Made by a program: the position numbers and the translations under genes. From Numida meleagris (Eukaryota > Chordata > Aves > Galliformes > Numididae), in NCBI RefSeq assembly GCF_002078875.1, contig NC_034411.1, positions 53,972,486 through 54,036,485 on the forward strand: 64,000 nucleotides of DNA, written 5' to 3'. The notes under the pieces were generated by a model. It did not search any database, was not told where the DNA came from, and saw only the letters and a list, made by a program, of their open reading frames with translations. Positions 13,201 through 28,200 of the stretch are shown in pieces; within the stretch, counting starts at the first letter, position 1; each line of letters opens with the position of its first letter.

Positions 13201-16200
13201 TGCACTGTGAAGCCCATTTTACGTTAGTAATTGTAAACAAGTCTGCATCAGATTAAAGCTGTGATATTTTAAATAGGGTCAGTGCATAATATGTACTTGT
13301 TTTGACTTAGGGAACTATGAGGGATCACAGTTTAAGTTGCATTATTACTAGGTGAGGAGAAGACTTTTCAGTTTGCTTGCAATACTGAAGTTTTAGGTCG
13401 AAGTAAAATTTCAGGTAACATAAGATGTTCAATTATTGACCTCTAAAATTCTGGCATAAAAATTAACCTGTTTTCATAAAAAAACTTTCAGAAGTGTTTT
13501 CGAAGTACTAAAACAAAATACCTAGATTATTTTCCAGTTTTTTTTTGAGAAATTCTATCAAAATCTATTTTGAGAATGCAATATTAAGAGTTAAAACATC
13601 TCTTCTTCTAAGTCAATCTTTGTCCTTATGTTAATTGATTTGTAAAGCCAAACAAATGGTCCTGATTTAAAAAAGAAAGGAAAAAACCCCAAAAACTAGA
13701 AGAGACAATCCTCAGACTTTTGAGGGCCTGGCATATATGTATAGAAGCTGTTGGGCAGAAAGAACAGCACTCCCACGGTTAGCTTATCTATGTCAGCTCG
13801 CTTACTTACTATAGCTATAGCTGTCAGTGCTGATACAGTGGTTGAAATTAAGTCTGATTATCTAACAGCAGTACAATCTTGATGATTAATACATACATTG
13901 GAGCTCCTTGTGGGGAATTAGTTTTCTGTTGTAAAAATCATGAGAGGCTCTGACTCAGAAAAGCTCTTAAGAGCACACAGAGTTAAACGTGTGCTTGATT
14001 TCAAGAGACTAACTCCATTCCAAAAGGAGGAGCAGTATGGAGATCTGCTTTCTTCATAATAACCATTAAGGAAATTTACAAGGACAATTCAAAGTACTAC
14101 GCAATTTAAAAAACAAAACAACAACAAAAAAACCCAACAAAAACTAGAACAGAACTATAGGTGAAAACACGATGCCAAAGCTGGTTAAGGACAGTATTTT
14201 CTTATTCTGAAGAAAGTTTGGACCTGAAGCATATCGTTACTTTTTAGGAAGAAGAAAAGCTCCCTTACCCCAGCTTCCTGTGAAACGATGCAGATCAGGG
14301 AAACAAAAGCAAAAGGGAGAAGAGAAAACTCCACTAAGGTTAAAGTAAAACTTCAGAGGCCACAGTTACAAGCATGCAAGACTGGCATATTACTGTGCTG
14401 CTAGCAAGTAATATGATAAACAGTGACACAGTCAACTTTTCATCCCTGTTTTGGTGAAAAACGAGTATTGCTGGGGTAATACTTCCCCATCAGGGAATAC
14501 ACTTTTTGCAGTTGTTAGACAAAGACTTGTGTGAGACCATACAGAGTTTGTATTAATTGCAAACTTTATTTGTTTAAAGACAAGCTTCTTGCTTGCATGG
14601 TCTTTCTTCCTGTCCATCCAAGGAAGGGCCATCACATTTTGACTCCCAGTTACATGCAATAGTTCACTTTTGAATGAGCATACCTGAAGTGTTTCAGTAG
14701 CAGGTTTGGTATCTGGTATAAGACTATTTTATATCATGTAATATATACCTTGCAATATAAACACAAACCCTGAATGCAGCACTAATTCTTGGCCCTGTGA
14801 TACCATAGTGGTTATTCAAACAACCAAGTGCAAGCAAAAAGAAATTTTCTTTGGCAGGATAAGACTAAGTCATGCAGATGCACAGTTTTCTGAGGTGGTA
14901 AAATATAAAAGGTTTCCTTTAAAAATAAAAAGTGCCAAGCAAAAATGAAAGTTCCCTAGACTAGTATGTTGACAGCGTTGAAGTTTTTCACGTAGCCTCT
15001 TTATACTCCTCCAGATTACCCATTAGCCTATTTCAACCTTCTTATTCCAATAATACTGAATTTAAAAGACCAGTAAGTGTAGCAGAAATTATTTCATTTG
15101 CTAGGTATCATTACAAATACAACAGCACTTTGAAAGCTTTCTCCAAACTGGTATTTTTATAATCTCAATATGAGAAAGGTTTTCCTAGTATTTCCTATGA
15201 GAATTCTTTTCCTAGTTTCAGATACTTACTTCCCTTTACTATAAAGCTTTGTGTGGCCTCCTTCAGGTATTTGCAACCTACCAACTCTTACTATCCACTA
15301 GAAGTTTTTTTGAGCCCTGTAGAGAGGCATAGCCTCTGTTCTCATCTCTGCCAGCCTGACAGTAATTTTGCCTTGCACTTAATAACACAGTGTTTTCCTG
15401 AGAAGCTATTTTACCTTCTCTGGGTATGCCCATTTGGTTTCTTATCTGGTGGCAGGTCAATGACGAGCACACACGACTGGGCATGTTCGAACCCTTCCTT
15501 GTTGCTAGGGGTCTTTGGGGAGCACTGGGTCTCCAGCATGAAGACCTAGAAAATGACAAATTACATAAAACATTTAGGTTCACTTGCAGTGGGTCCATGG
15601 AGGGGCTGACAGCAGAATTTGTGAATTGTGACAGATCTATGACAACTTATTTTACAGGATGCACAAAGAGACAATAGACACCTAATTTGTAGTTACTTGG
15701 GAGGGAAGCAGGGAAACAACTCTCAATTGCCATAGCTTTGTTTCATAGCTTAGTAGATGTGTTAAATCCCTGATGAGAAGAACTCAGGCTGTGCCTTTGA
15801 GGGGTGTCTCCTAGAGAAGCCTAACTGTTCCATTTCTCACTTTTACGAGCTTTGCCTCTCCAGAAATTTTATTTTAAAACACTTTTTCTATTCAAATAAA
15901 ATCTGCCACTCCCACATTGTTTGTGATCACAAACCCTGAATATCTGAGACATCTCAGATTTTCAAGCAGCATCAGGAGATGATTAAGTTAGAAACTGACA
16001 TCAAACATCTGTTGGCTCTTTTAATCCAGCTGCTTACCCATGCAGAAACTGCTATATAATGCTGACAATTTAAAGGTACCCTGTAGGTCATTAAGTCCAG
16101 TTTGCTGTATTTCAAGGAACTTGTTTCATATAAACACTTTCTCAAAATGAAAAACATTCAGTGTAGACAAAAGAATCCTGAGAAGGTTTTCTTCCAGACT

Positions 16201-19200
16201 ACTTTGCTGATTAGGAGTTAGTGATGACTTTTAAATCATTTGTTCCACGTCAACATTACCTTCTAACTCTCAATAATCTTCTTCTCTCCAGTCTATACCC
16301 ATGTATTTATAGACATACAAAAAAAAGTATATTCCTCTTCAAACTCTCATTTGATGGGTTGAACAAATCTAGTTTTCTAACGTAACATCACAGTACCTGT
16401 TCTAATGTATTTTGTTTGCCCTTTTTATCATTCTTAACAAGATAGTCAGAAATGCATATGACGTTCTAGATGAATATTCACAGTGACACTATTTCTCTTT
16501 TTCTATCAGAAAGGCTTCCACTGATGTATGTTACAACTGCCTTTTTTAAAGCTATACTACACAATAGGCTTGTAGTCCTGATCAGATAGCTGTGCATCTA
16601 CCCCCTGCCATGCATTCTCCCTAGTGCCCATTTACAAGGTAAGTTCTAATATTTTTGTTTCTAGTTTTCATTGCTTTTTCTCACTACTACTGTTAGATAA
16701 ATAAATGATAGCCTAGGGATGAGGAAGTCTCATTCGATTTGCTCATAGGGTTTGTGAGGACGGTTGTGTTAAAAACATGCTCAAAGAAAAACCCCAAGTT
16801 TAAAGACTTCTCCAACCTTCCCTGAAATGTCAGTCTCTACCTGTTGTGCCATGGCTCTGATTCTCCAATATTCAGCTTCAGCACTCGGCGAGAGGGAGGG
16901 GGCTGCCACCTTCACTTCACAGGCGTCTCCACTAAAGCTTTCAGAACCACTGTGGAAATAGCCCAATAGGTTCTATAGAGAAACACAACATCAGACTTTC
17001 ACTGTGCGTTAAATTAAGTCAGTGATTGTAGAACTGCTGAACCTCCTCATGTGTAATACAAAATTCAGAGTGGGAGTGATCTCTACCCAGTACGGATCAC
17101 CTGCTATTCAGCATTCAGTGTATTTGATGCAAATGCATCACAACAGCTTGGGTAGTGGTGTATTAAAGGGAATTTTTTGTCACAAGGTGGCGAGCTGAGA
17201 AATAATCTATATGGAGCATGCAGCAACAGGATCAAGTAAGCAACTTTGTCTCGATCTACTTTTAACCAACTGAGAAGAAGAGCTGGAACAAAAGGTAAGG
17301 ATCTTCTGATTTCTTACTCGTGGGGCAATTTAAAGTTAGTGATGACTGTTGTCTGTAACATGCTTCAAAAAAAATGATTTCAGCTTCCACTGTTGATCCA
17401 ATGCCTTTCATTGTGAGTAAATTATTAAACAACAAAAGCTACAACATAATCTTCTTTTCCAGCCTCTGTATCCGAAAACTTATTTGTGTGTGTACATGCG
17501 TATGTGTGACAACCTGTCAAAAGACAGGATCTATAATTAGTTTTGACCGTCAGCAAAAAGGCAGTTTACCTTTACTGGCTCCAGAGTGGCAGAGAATGCA
17601 TCCTGCAAGGCACAACATGCAAGCCTCCACATCTCTTCAGTAAAAACAGGTCCTGCTGTCACTAATACATACCTACAAGTAGGCACATGGGAAAACATTA
17701 CCATAAGAAAGAGCTGAACAGTTCTCACCTGTAATGGGAAAAGGTTGAAAACTGAAGAAATAGGCCCACTCAGTAACTAGTTAATGATATTCAGTCTCCT
17801 AAGAATTAATAGTTGTTATCCTGACCCATTTTTTGATATGACTGAATCTCTAACTAACTGCTTTTTCTTTGATTTCCTTCTCAAGTAATCCTCTCCCAGA
17901 GAAGAACCATATGTTCCCTAAGTATATAATGAAATGTTTATTTTGACTATGCTTGCAATAAACTGAAGACTGTAAAGATATCCACTACATCCAAAGACCT
18001 GTGAATTCCTACAGAAAGCCTCCTAATTATTTTTCCTAAGGATTAATTATTGACTAACTGTATATACGTACTGTACAAGTATATTTACAGGAACATGACA
18101 CACATAGCAATGTCCAAAACTACAGGTTCTGAAGCAGACAGAAAACAGTTTTAAAAAAAAAGGCTACTAAGTCTGAAATAGAGATACATTGTAGACTTCC
18201 TCTGAGATGCTAGCTAAATTAGTAAGTCCACAAGTACTTCAAAGATACTGATATCCTTTTTTGAATATGCTAACAGAGTGAAGAGGTTGTTACCTGATAC
18301 AAGAGCAGCCAACTCTGGAAATAATTTCTGTTGGTTCTGCTACACAGGCAACCAGCAACTTGAAAAGATCTTTTAGCATAGTATTGATCATATTTTCATA
18401 ACCAATATCTGTAAGGAAAAGACACAGACTGGTTTTATTTAGCATCATTGCCTTTGCATTATAATTAAAGACAAACAGTCTCGCTATGCTTTCTCCAATT
18501 CAGAGACTTTGCAAAATCAATTCTTTTTATGCAGATATCTGTAGAGTTCAATTTTAAAAACATGCATTACATCCTACTGAAATGAGAACAGTCCTTTTGA
18601 GGTTAACAACATAAAATGTCTAGACTTCAGTTGTACTGGAGAAATTCTGTTAGCTTCTGTTTCTGAATGCTATAGTACTTTAACATCAAAGTCTCGTTGT
18701 CTTCTTTTGGAAAGTGTAATAAGCACTGTGATGATATAATTTTGAAGATAGCCCTTATCTGAGCAAGACGCTAGACTAAATAACCTCCACAAGTCTTGCA
18801 AGTTGTATTTTTTCATAATTCTATTTCTTTTTAAAAGAGAAAACAAACAGAAATTCCTAACCCTCCTCCTCTTGTTTTAAACTTGAGCAACCAGAAAGAA
18901 ATGAAAACATCTCCCCAAGTCGCTATTCAGTAACATGCCACCAATGACTGTCAGGAGATTTGATGGTGTTAGGACGTACCTGAGTGTATGAAATTTTGAA
19001 TATGCTCCACTACGAGTTCACAAGAAAGGCCAATGGCATGCTTGAAATTAGCAGATGCCACATCCCAGTAAGAATGATCACCATGGCTGCGATGGAGCCA
19101 AAGGGACATCGTGGGAAGAAGAAGATGTACAACTGCATAAATGCCAAATCCTGGGCCTTAAAATAAACACAACGGTGGTTGTATATTTTTGCGTTCAAAG

Positions 19201-22200
19201 CCTACATTCAAGATATTTGTTAATTCATTCCAAGCTTGAGGTCAGGGGTGATTCTAGAAAAGGCAGGTTCTGAAACTTTTTTATGGGTTAAGAGAGGGGC
19301 ACAGTTGTAGGCTTAGCTGTGAGTTTAGTTTTAGTTGGGACTACATGAATGTTTACCTAACTGTGAATCTCCTGTGCTGCCCAGGAGGTCTACAGGACTG
19401 TACAATCTTATCAGTTTCCTTTACTTCAAGCAAATGCTTTCTGTACCCAGGACACTTCCAGAATACTGCACCTCTTTATTTGTGCATGCAGAACTTCAAC
19501 GTACTCCTACAACATGCCTTCTGTCACCATAAAACAATAGGCTAACTGGAACCACAAATCCCATTCTGAGAAAATTCCATTGTATTTGAATATGTCTGTG
19601 CAGCTCTAGCATGAAGAGCATTGCACTTTATAGATGTGGGTTAGGATTCTAGGAGGGTCAGGCTGCGGCTCCAGTAGCTTACAGTTTATCAAGTCCTTTA
19701 ATTACCAGGTGTCTTGGCAACATCCCGCAGCAATTCAAAGAGCAGATCCAGAGTAGGAGGTTGGTGCTGGCGGGGACAGTTGGATATGGCAGTTGTTAAT
19801 TCTTCCAGCAGAATAATCCAGACATTGATAAGACCTACAAGTAAGGAAACAAAGATTAAAAAGCAGTGTGAGTGATACTGCATTGACCACCCTAACTTGC
19901 CCGCAGAAAGTGATGGAGACTAAGAAATTAATTAACTTAAAGATTCACTGCTGCTGTATAATCATGGAGGGCAATATCAATTTTTGAATAGATTTTCTCC
20001 TTTTCCCTTTAATTAAGTTTCATGTTTTGTCCCACTCTTCCTCCTCCACTCAGCTTTTTCTGGTCTAAGTTTGCTACTCCCACTAGTCCAGTTCTTGTTT
20101 TTTTTTTTTTTTTAATGTATTTTAAAGTCTTGATTGACAAGTTAGCCAATGAAAATTGAATCTTCTAGTTCTTTCTTAAAAACCTTATAAAATGCAAAGT
20201 CCAGTAATGAAATGAATTTTCTTCTGAAGTGTTTTACAAAAGGTGCATGGAGATGTGGTCCCTGTCCAAACAAAATACTCAACCCTTTCTAAAGGCTTTG
20301 AATTGCCCCTACAAAAAGACTCAACTAGGCTAAATAACGTGTTTTATTTACACTTTGAAATTTCAATTGGAAAAATTAAAACTGTAAAAATGCATAGGAA
20401 ATCCTGCAAGCAGTTCAGTTGTATGTGAGACGCATAACCCTAAGGGATCTCACTAGTACTGCAAATCCGCCCAGAATGGTTTGTACCTGTTTTGTACAGA
20501 ATTATTTAATTATCTTTCTAAGGAAGGAAACAGCACAACTCACTCAGCACTCAGTAAATGTGGTTATCTTCAAATCTGGAAGAGGTGAGAAACATTCTCT
20601 TTTAGCAACCTTTTGAAGAGTTTGGCATGGAATCAAAGACAGTACGAAAATACACCGCACCACCCTACGGCAAAATAGGCTAAAATGTTTTGCAGCATCT
20701 TGGAACTGACTTTTCATAGAATCACAGAATGACCAAGTTTGGAAAAGATCTCCAAGACCATCCGATCCAACTGTCCATCTACCACCAATATTTCCCAATA
20801 AACCATGTCCTTCAGTACAACATCTAAATGTTTCTTAAACACCTTCAGGGACAATGACTCAACCACCCCTGTGGGCAGCCCGTTCCAGCACCTGACCACT
20901 CTACTGGAGAAGAAATTTTTCCTAGCAACCAACCTGAATCTCCCCTAGAGCAACTTGAAACCATTCCCTCTAGTCCTATCACTAGCTACGTGTAAGAAGA
21001 GGCTGACCCCCACCTTGCCACAACCTCCTTTCAGGGAACTGTAGAGAGCTGTAAGGTCTTCCCTGAGCCTCCTCTTCTCCTGACTGAACAATCCCAGTTT
21101 CCTCCGATGCTCCTCATAAGACTTGTGCTCCAGCCCCCTCACCAGCTTCGTTGTCCTTCTCTGGACATGTTCCAGGGCCTTGATGGTTGTCTTTCTTGAA
21201 GTGAAAGGCTCAAAACTGAACACGCTACTTGAGGTGTGGCCTCATCCATGCCAAGTACAGACGAATGATCACTTCTTTGCTCCTGCTGGCTACAGTATTT
21301 CTGATACAGGCTAGGATGCCATTGACATTCTTGGCTACCTGGGCGCATTGCTGGCTCATGCTTAGCCGAGTGTCTACCAACGACTCCAGGTCCACTTCTT
21401 CCACATAATCTTCTAGCCACCCTGCCCCAAGCTTGCAGCATTGCCTCGGGTTGTTGTGGCCAAAGTGCAGGACCTGGCACTTGGTCTTGTTGAACTTCAT
21501 CCCACTGGCCTCAGACCAGCTATCCAGCCTGTCTAGATCCCTCAGAGAGGCCTTCCTACTCCCTGGCAGATCACCACTTCCTCCCAAACTTGGCGTCATC
21601 TGCAAACTTACTGCGGATGCACTCAATCCCCTCATCCAGGCCACCAATAAAGATATCGAACAGGACAGGCCCCCGTACCAGTCCCTGGGGAACATCACTC
21701 ATGACCGGTTGCCAGTTGGATTTAACTCAGTTCACCACCACTCTCTGGGCCTGGCCCTCCAGCCAGTTCTTTACCCAGCAAAGAGTGTACCTGTCCACAC
21801 CACGGCTGCCCGCTTCTCTAGCAGAATACTGTGGCAGACAGTGTCCAAAGCTTTGCTGAAGTATAGGTAGATGATGTCAACAGCCTTTCTTTCAGGGACC
21901 GCAGTGCCCAGTGAGGCACTACCTTCTGTTTTTGTAAAGTCAGTTTACCTAGTATTGTTCTAATATATTACCAGCTACTGCTTCAAAGGGCCATCATGGG
22001 TTCAGAAGTACTAGGTCTGCATTCCTCTGCCACTTGGCTCCATGCACATCTAGTTCTGGTGTTCTTCAAACACCTGGTTAATCCACAACCCATATAAACA
22101 ACACAGATAATTAGGAGAATAATGTTCCTTGTTTTTCTGGAGGTCATAATGCTTTCTATTCATTTGGTTCAACAGACCATGGGACAGAAGTTTGGAAACA

Positions 22201-25200
22201 TATTTCAGCAAGTATTCTTTGTAAACTTTAACTCAACACCAATAATTTTTCTGTGAAAGGAAGGACTGTCAGTATCAACCTTAAAAAGTTTTTCATTCCT
22301 TTACCGTAGCTGTGGTTCCAGGAAGTATTTTTGTGTTTGCTCTCAGACATATGTACTGGTTGTATTATAAATATCAGGATAATTAAAATATTATTAATTT
22401 AATTACAATATTATTACCTTCTCCCATGACACTGTTTGCATTTTTCTCATATATGAGCGGTAGCTTTTAACACACAGAAATGTACATAACCTGAACTCCA
22501 AGCTGTATGTGCATACAGACAACAGACACAATAAACTGTGAAGTTTTTCCCTCCCTTTTTGCTTTCAGCAGTTGGCAAAATTTACAGTGACATGTAAAAG
22601 AAGCAAGTGATTAATCTTGCATTTCCTGCTTTCAGTGCGCTTACCAGTGTCGTCATCAAAGTCAGAAAGGATGCACTCAATGCCGTCCTCACTGCTGGCT
22701 GACTGCTCCTGCACTCTTCGGGGCATGTTAACCAACCGGACACTGAGGAAAACAGGTTTCAAGGGCATTTTGTAGATTTTGGCTAACAACTGAAAAAAAA
22801 AAAAGAGAAAAAAAATACATGAGAGAAGTGTTACTACTTCTAGCTCTGTTTTACAATAACTGTTCAAATAAGAATTTATGTCACTCTGGATGTGTTACTG
22901 TTAGGTTTTGAATGTTTTTTTCCCACATATTCTTCAGTTCTGAGTGCTGTTACCTCCTCAGTTTTCCTACTGTTAGTCAGCCCAGAACACAGGAGGGTCC
23001 TTCAGATTCCCACTCTCTATCTGACAGTGCAGCCTCTTACCAGCAGCCTTGCAGCAAATTCTGTTGTGTTCATGCACATCACCTAACCAGTGATGCAAAG
23101 TCTCGAGGTAGGGACTGTCTCCTAGGCCATGTTAGTACCTGCCATGGTTTTGTGATTTTCGGTTATTGGTATTCCACATCATAACATCATGTAGTGGATG
23201 TACCTGGTTCTCAGAAGAGAAGGACTACTACAGTCCCCACGGTACTTTGCTCCTCTGTTACCATTTTCCAGCTGGAGGGAAAGGATAAAAGCTCGCAGTA
23301 TAAAAACTTGCAGATCACGAGACCTCATCCCTTTTTTCCGCCGTCTCTCGTCTTGGCAGCACCTCGCTCTCCAGCCACCTTATCGTCGGTAGTAGAGTAA
23401 GGCCTACCTTGATTTTGGGACATTCTCTCTCTCTGTATTGGATTTATCAGCTTAAATTGTAATTATATTGTATTATAGTGTGTTGTTTTGCATTCCGATA
23501 TCTTATTTAGTAAATTAGTTTGTTTCTCCTCAGATTGTTGCCGCTGTTCTTTGCTCTCAGGGCCATCTCCTTACCCTTTTCCCCTTTTCCCTTTTCCCGG
23601 GGCGTGGGCCTGTGGATCCCCTGTCCCCTTCGTCACAGAACCGGGCCGAATGCCCGTAAACCGTTGACAGTACCTGTGCAAGATTATTCACTATACCTGA
23701 GAACATCTCCTGAGGTAATCAAGCGCGGGAAGGCACAAGTCTGTAGATGCTGATCCTGATCCTGGCACACAGTCACCCATCTCCTTACAATCTACTTCCC
23801 CTGGGGATGGAAAAGGCAGCATTGGGAGGGACAAAAGAGAAACAAACAGGATTGATTTTTGTTTTTCATGCAGTTGTACTCTAGTGTCTGAATAGAATCC
23901 AGAAGTCATCCTTTGTCCGATCTTATTAGATGACAACTGAATGATTCCCATATCTCTCTTTTTGACGTGTAACCACAAATGGGACAAACTTATCTCATGA
24001 ATGTAAGAAACCTAAAGAAATATGACAGTATTTCTACAGAAGGGATGCAAGTTCTCCTTGCTGGTATTGGACAAGCAAGTTTGCTTCTCTTTTGTAATAA
24101 TAATTGCCATTCCAGTCTGTCATCGCGAGCTGAATTCTGCCCGCACTGATATGGATAGTGAAATAACTTATTAGGAAAGGAATAATTGCAGTTAGGTACT
24201 TACAAACCTTAATACCTCTGTGAATCCTTTGGCCTAAGTTGTGTTCATATCAGTAAAGAAAAAAAAAGTTCAACTTTACTGCTTACTAGAAATTTTGCAA
24301 TTCACATATGGGAGAAATGTATCAATTTCACAGTTCAGTGAAAACTGTTAAACTTCAGTGATCAAGGCAAGCAAAGGAACTTGTGGGCAGAATGACCCAG
24401 CAGCACTCTCCTCTATTCTGAAGTTTGGTGAAACACCATGTTTACACTGTGACTTGATGCATCTAGTCTCTGCTGCCCTCAGTAATGCAACAGAAAAATT
24501 AACGCTTATGATCTCAATCAAGGTTCAGCAGGTTTTGAACACCGCATATGCAAAACAGTGCTGAGGTGAGAAAGGGTACAAAGAAGCATTGGCCTCTGAA
24601 CATAAAACATATCCTCTGTTACAAACAATCTGTGCTGTCACTGCGCAATGCCATGGTCATATCTCCATTACTGTATTCTTTTATTTTTTTTTTTTACCAC
24701 TGAACTTAAGCAAAACTTGATGTAAATAAGATCAAATGATGAAGACATTGAAAAGAGAGATGCATCTTTGCTACTATAATAACCGGAACTCTTGATAGCA
24801 TTCAAAATGTTTCTGAAGTTCTCCTTTGATCGTGATTTTTTTTTAATGCATTTTGGATTGAAATTGGATTTAATTCTTGAGAAACTGAGACACTGCCTCT
24901 CTCTTCCCTACCATACTCTGTATTACATAGCAGGATTCTCATTTTCGGCAGAATCAAGTTTGACATACCATAGCTTAATAAAATAAAAGGAAAATAAAAA
25001 TATTTACCCAGTCCTTTCACAAACTTCATAAGGCACATAATATAACTGGTGGCAGCATTGGCAAAGACCTGGATGCTGTCTGTGTTTAGAAATGCTTCAA
25101 AAACATCAAACACTGGGGCCTGGCGTTTCCCTGTGGACATAACAAGATTAAGATTTCTCCCCATCCCCCGTAAATATGGATTTCCAACAGTTTCTCAACC

Positions 25201-28200
25201 ATTTAACTGAATCTGTATAATCTCTTCCGTTCTGGGCAGAGACAGAAATGTTCCAGTGATCTTAGAAGTAAAAACTAATATGCTTCTTCTTTTGATCCCA
25301 AGGGAATTTGTGTAACCCTACATTGAAAGCAATGTTGACTCCTTTCTTCACTGCTTCTATAAAAACTACTAGCTTACCAGCGCCCAAATGTTAAGAGCAG
25401 GTATGGGCACTCAAAACTCAGTTGAGTAACTAAGACTTTTATTCAGTGAAGTCTAGACCTAACTGTCAAGACGACACAGCAGGCACACTGAAAACTACTC
25501 TGACTCTTTTAATTCAGTGACAAAATAGCTTTGTTTTTCCTAAGTAGCTAATAAGTCTTCAAAAGCTGTATATACTAGCACTTTGCCACTGATTGTAATA
25601 GATCTGAAAGACAAAATTTAGGAGGCAAACCATATCCCTCATGCACAGCTTGTAACATTTATTTAATCTGTACTTTTGCTATATTTACAGGTAAAATTAT
25701 TTGTCCTCACTACCCAGCTTCCATATGAGCAAACATCTCTGAGTGAGATGCAGGATCAATTGTACAACAAACAAGGTTCATAACAGCACTAGTAATTAGA
25801 ATCCCCGTGATTGAGTGCTTGTACAAGTACCTGCCTGGATTATCACACCAACTGACTTCGATGTGTAAGAGCAGAAATTTCAGGTGGTAAGGAAGACAGC
25901 TGACATGAGAAGTGGTGACTGTATGCAGTTACTGTAGCAGGGCAGTGAGAAGGTGACAAAACTATGCTCAGCGCTCACACACTATCATTTTGCACAAAAA
26001 TATTAAAATAGGTTTGAAGCATTTATTTCTTATTCTACTCATCTGCCAGAACTGAAAGGACAAAGAGTGAATTGTCTCTGCTTTCGCTCCCAACCTAATA
26101 AATTAGATACTTTGGTATGGTCCTAGAGTATTACAGTGCCATTGCTACATTGTGAGCTATACTGTTTCAGAGCATCTGTTCAGGTCAGGCATTTAAAATG
26201 TACTGAGTTATTTCTTGTGTCCCCAAGGAATTAGATTGGGAAACAAAAGCACACACAAAACAGTCAGTGCTTAAGTCCTTACCCATAGAGTATTCTCCTA
26301 CAAGGTACTCTTTAACCTCTGACTTATTGCCGCTGTGAACTGTTTCCAGGGCACTGAACAGGGGTCTCCATCCTGACTGGATCTGCGTAGAACACATTTC
26401 CACCAACTCTCCTATGGAGGTGACCACCTGCAAACAGTGTAGGAAAGGCTCAAAGAATAAAACCAGAACTGACACATATCTGGACTTGCAGAAGGAACGA
26501 GGAGGGCTCTAAACACATTTCTAGATACACTCTTATCTGGATTTCAAAATTTGGACTATTTTTTTTTGTTAGATAATTTAATTAAATCACATTAAAGCCA
26601 CATGCACTTCTACTGAAGAAGTGGTCTAAGCAATAAACAGGTAAGTGGCCAGGGGCAGAGTTCTGAAAACACAGTACTTCTGCAATTGTACAAAATCATT
26701 CTCTGAAGGTACCGTTCTAAAACCTGGTTTACTAGAATCTTGGGGGAAAAAAACCCAATAATTTGGTAGGTTCAAGCATCACGTTTGGGTCTGCTTCTGA
26801 GGGAAGACCTGACTGAAGAACAGGGCCACATGTATATCATTTAGCAACTGCTTTTCAGAAGAAAAACAGTAAGCTACCCTGAACGGCAGCATGTCAAGGA
26901 TCTTTCTGTATTGCAAAAGAGATCTATATGCTATCATAATGCTGGCTTAGGTAGGCAGAGCCCACCTGAATTCTTGAAGATAACTGAGGGACATCATGTG
27001 GAGGGCACTTGGGAAATATTCAAGTGGACCAAGTGCACTCTCATGACCATCCTTCCTATGGGCATGGTAGGTGTCAGATACAGACATCCTAATCAGGGCT
27101 GACTTGCCTGGTCTTGCACATCCTCATCGCACAGCTCCAGCTGCATGATACGCTCAAAGGGGCGGAAAAGTGACTCATTAAAGTGAAAATGAGAAGGCTC
27201 ATTCCAATCTGTCAGCACTTCAGTGAGGATGTCATGGATGAAGGAGACGGCCTTCCGAGACACATGCCTTTCTTTGTGACAGGCAGCCTGCAGGGAGAGG
27301 AAGAGTATAAGACTTTGCCCAAACACAAAATTTGCTTTTAGAGAGGCAATTTTAAGGCACGCAAGCACTTCATGATGCTGAAACCCAATGAGAGCTTCCT
27401 CACAAATCTAACTAGGGAGTCCACTGCAAAGAAAATGGTTAAGTTCTGCTATGGAATTGGATGACTGAGAGTATGAGCTGCTTGGGGTCCCACAGATGCC
27501 TAAAGATTTGATGAAAATTGAAGGAGAGTTAAAAATAAATTAAACAATAAACCCTAAAGAACAGATCTCACGTTAAGTACTACCTTTTGTTGCTACCCAG
27601 GTTACTGTTTTTCCCTTTTAAATGGTTTTACATATATACACCATATTTGATAAAAAGTGGCATTTGATCATGCTTATATTTGGCCATTTATGGAACTTAA
27701 AAGTGAAGAGAACAGACCAAATAGGACATAATGTTAAGGGTTGGTACACATTTCAAGAAGACCATTAAGCCTTCTTCAGCTGTTTCAGCTTTGCCATCCC
27801 TTGCACAAATTCCCTTTTTCTCCCCAATCCTACCTCCACCAGGTGAGGTGCCACCAGGCTCCAGCAGCGCATGATGTGGAGCAATGGGCGGGATTTACTC
27901 CTCACAATTCTAAGCATGGCATCACCAAGTCGGAACAAGTGAAGCGCACTTCTCCTGTCCTGGGTAGATTTTACTTCCCCTACAAGGAAGTAAAGCAAAA
28001 TAAACAGAGGCATAAACAAACAGCTGCTCCTCCATCTCTGGATGTCTAAAGAGCAATTTAAATCAGGTCAGAAAGTAATAATACTCAGCCAGAAAGAAAT
28101 CACTGTAAAACACAGCTTATACCTGGGTAAGTACAAGAAGAGGAGACAGACCCAAGCTTTAAGAACAATGAAATAGAAACACTTCACTTTCATTTAAGTG

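Noticed and set aside
15253..15549. 98-codon plus-strand frame.
   Set aside because: Overlaps ARFGEF3 exon w27 antisense and has no family similarity.
21225..21870. 157- and 145-codon reading frames on opposite strands.
   Set aside because: The minus-strand frame is the CR1 reverse-transcriptase end with a broken frame; the plus-strand one is its shadow.
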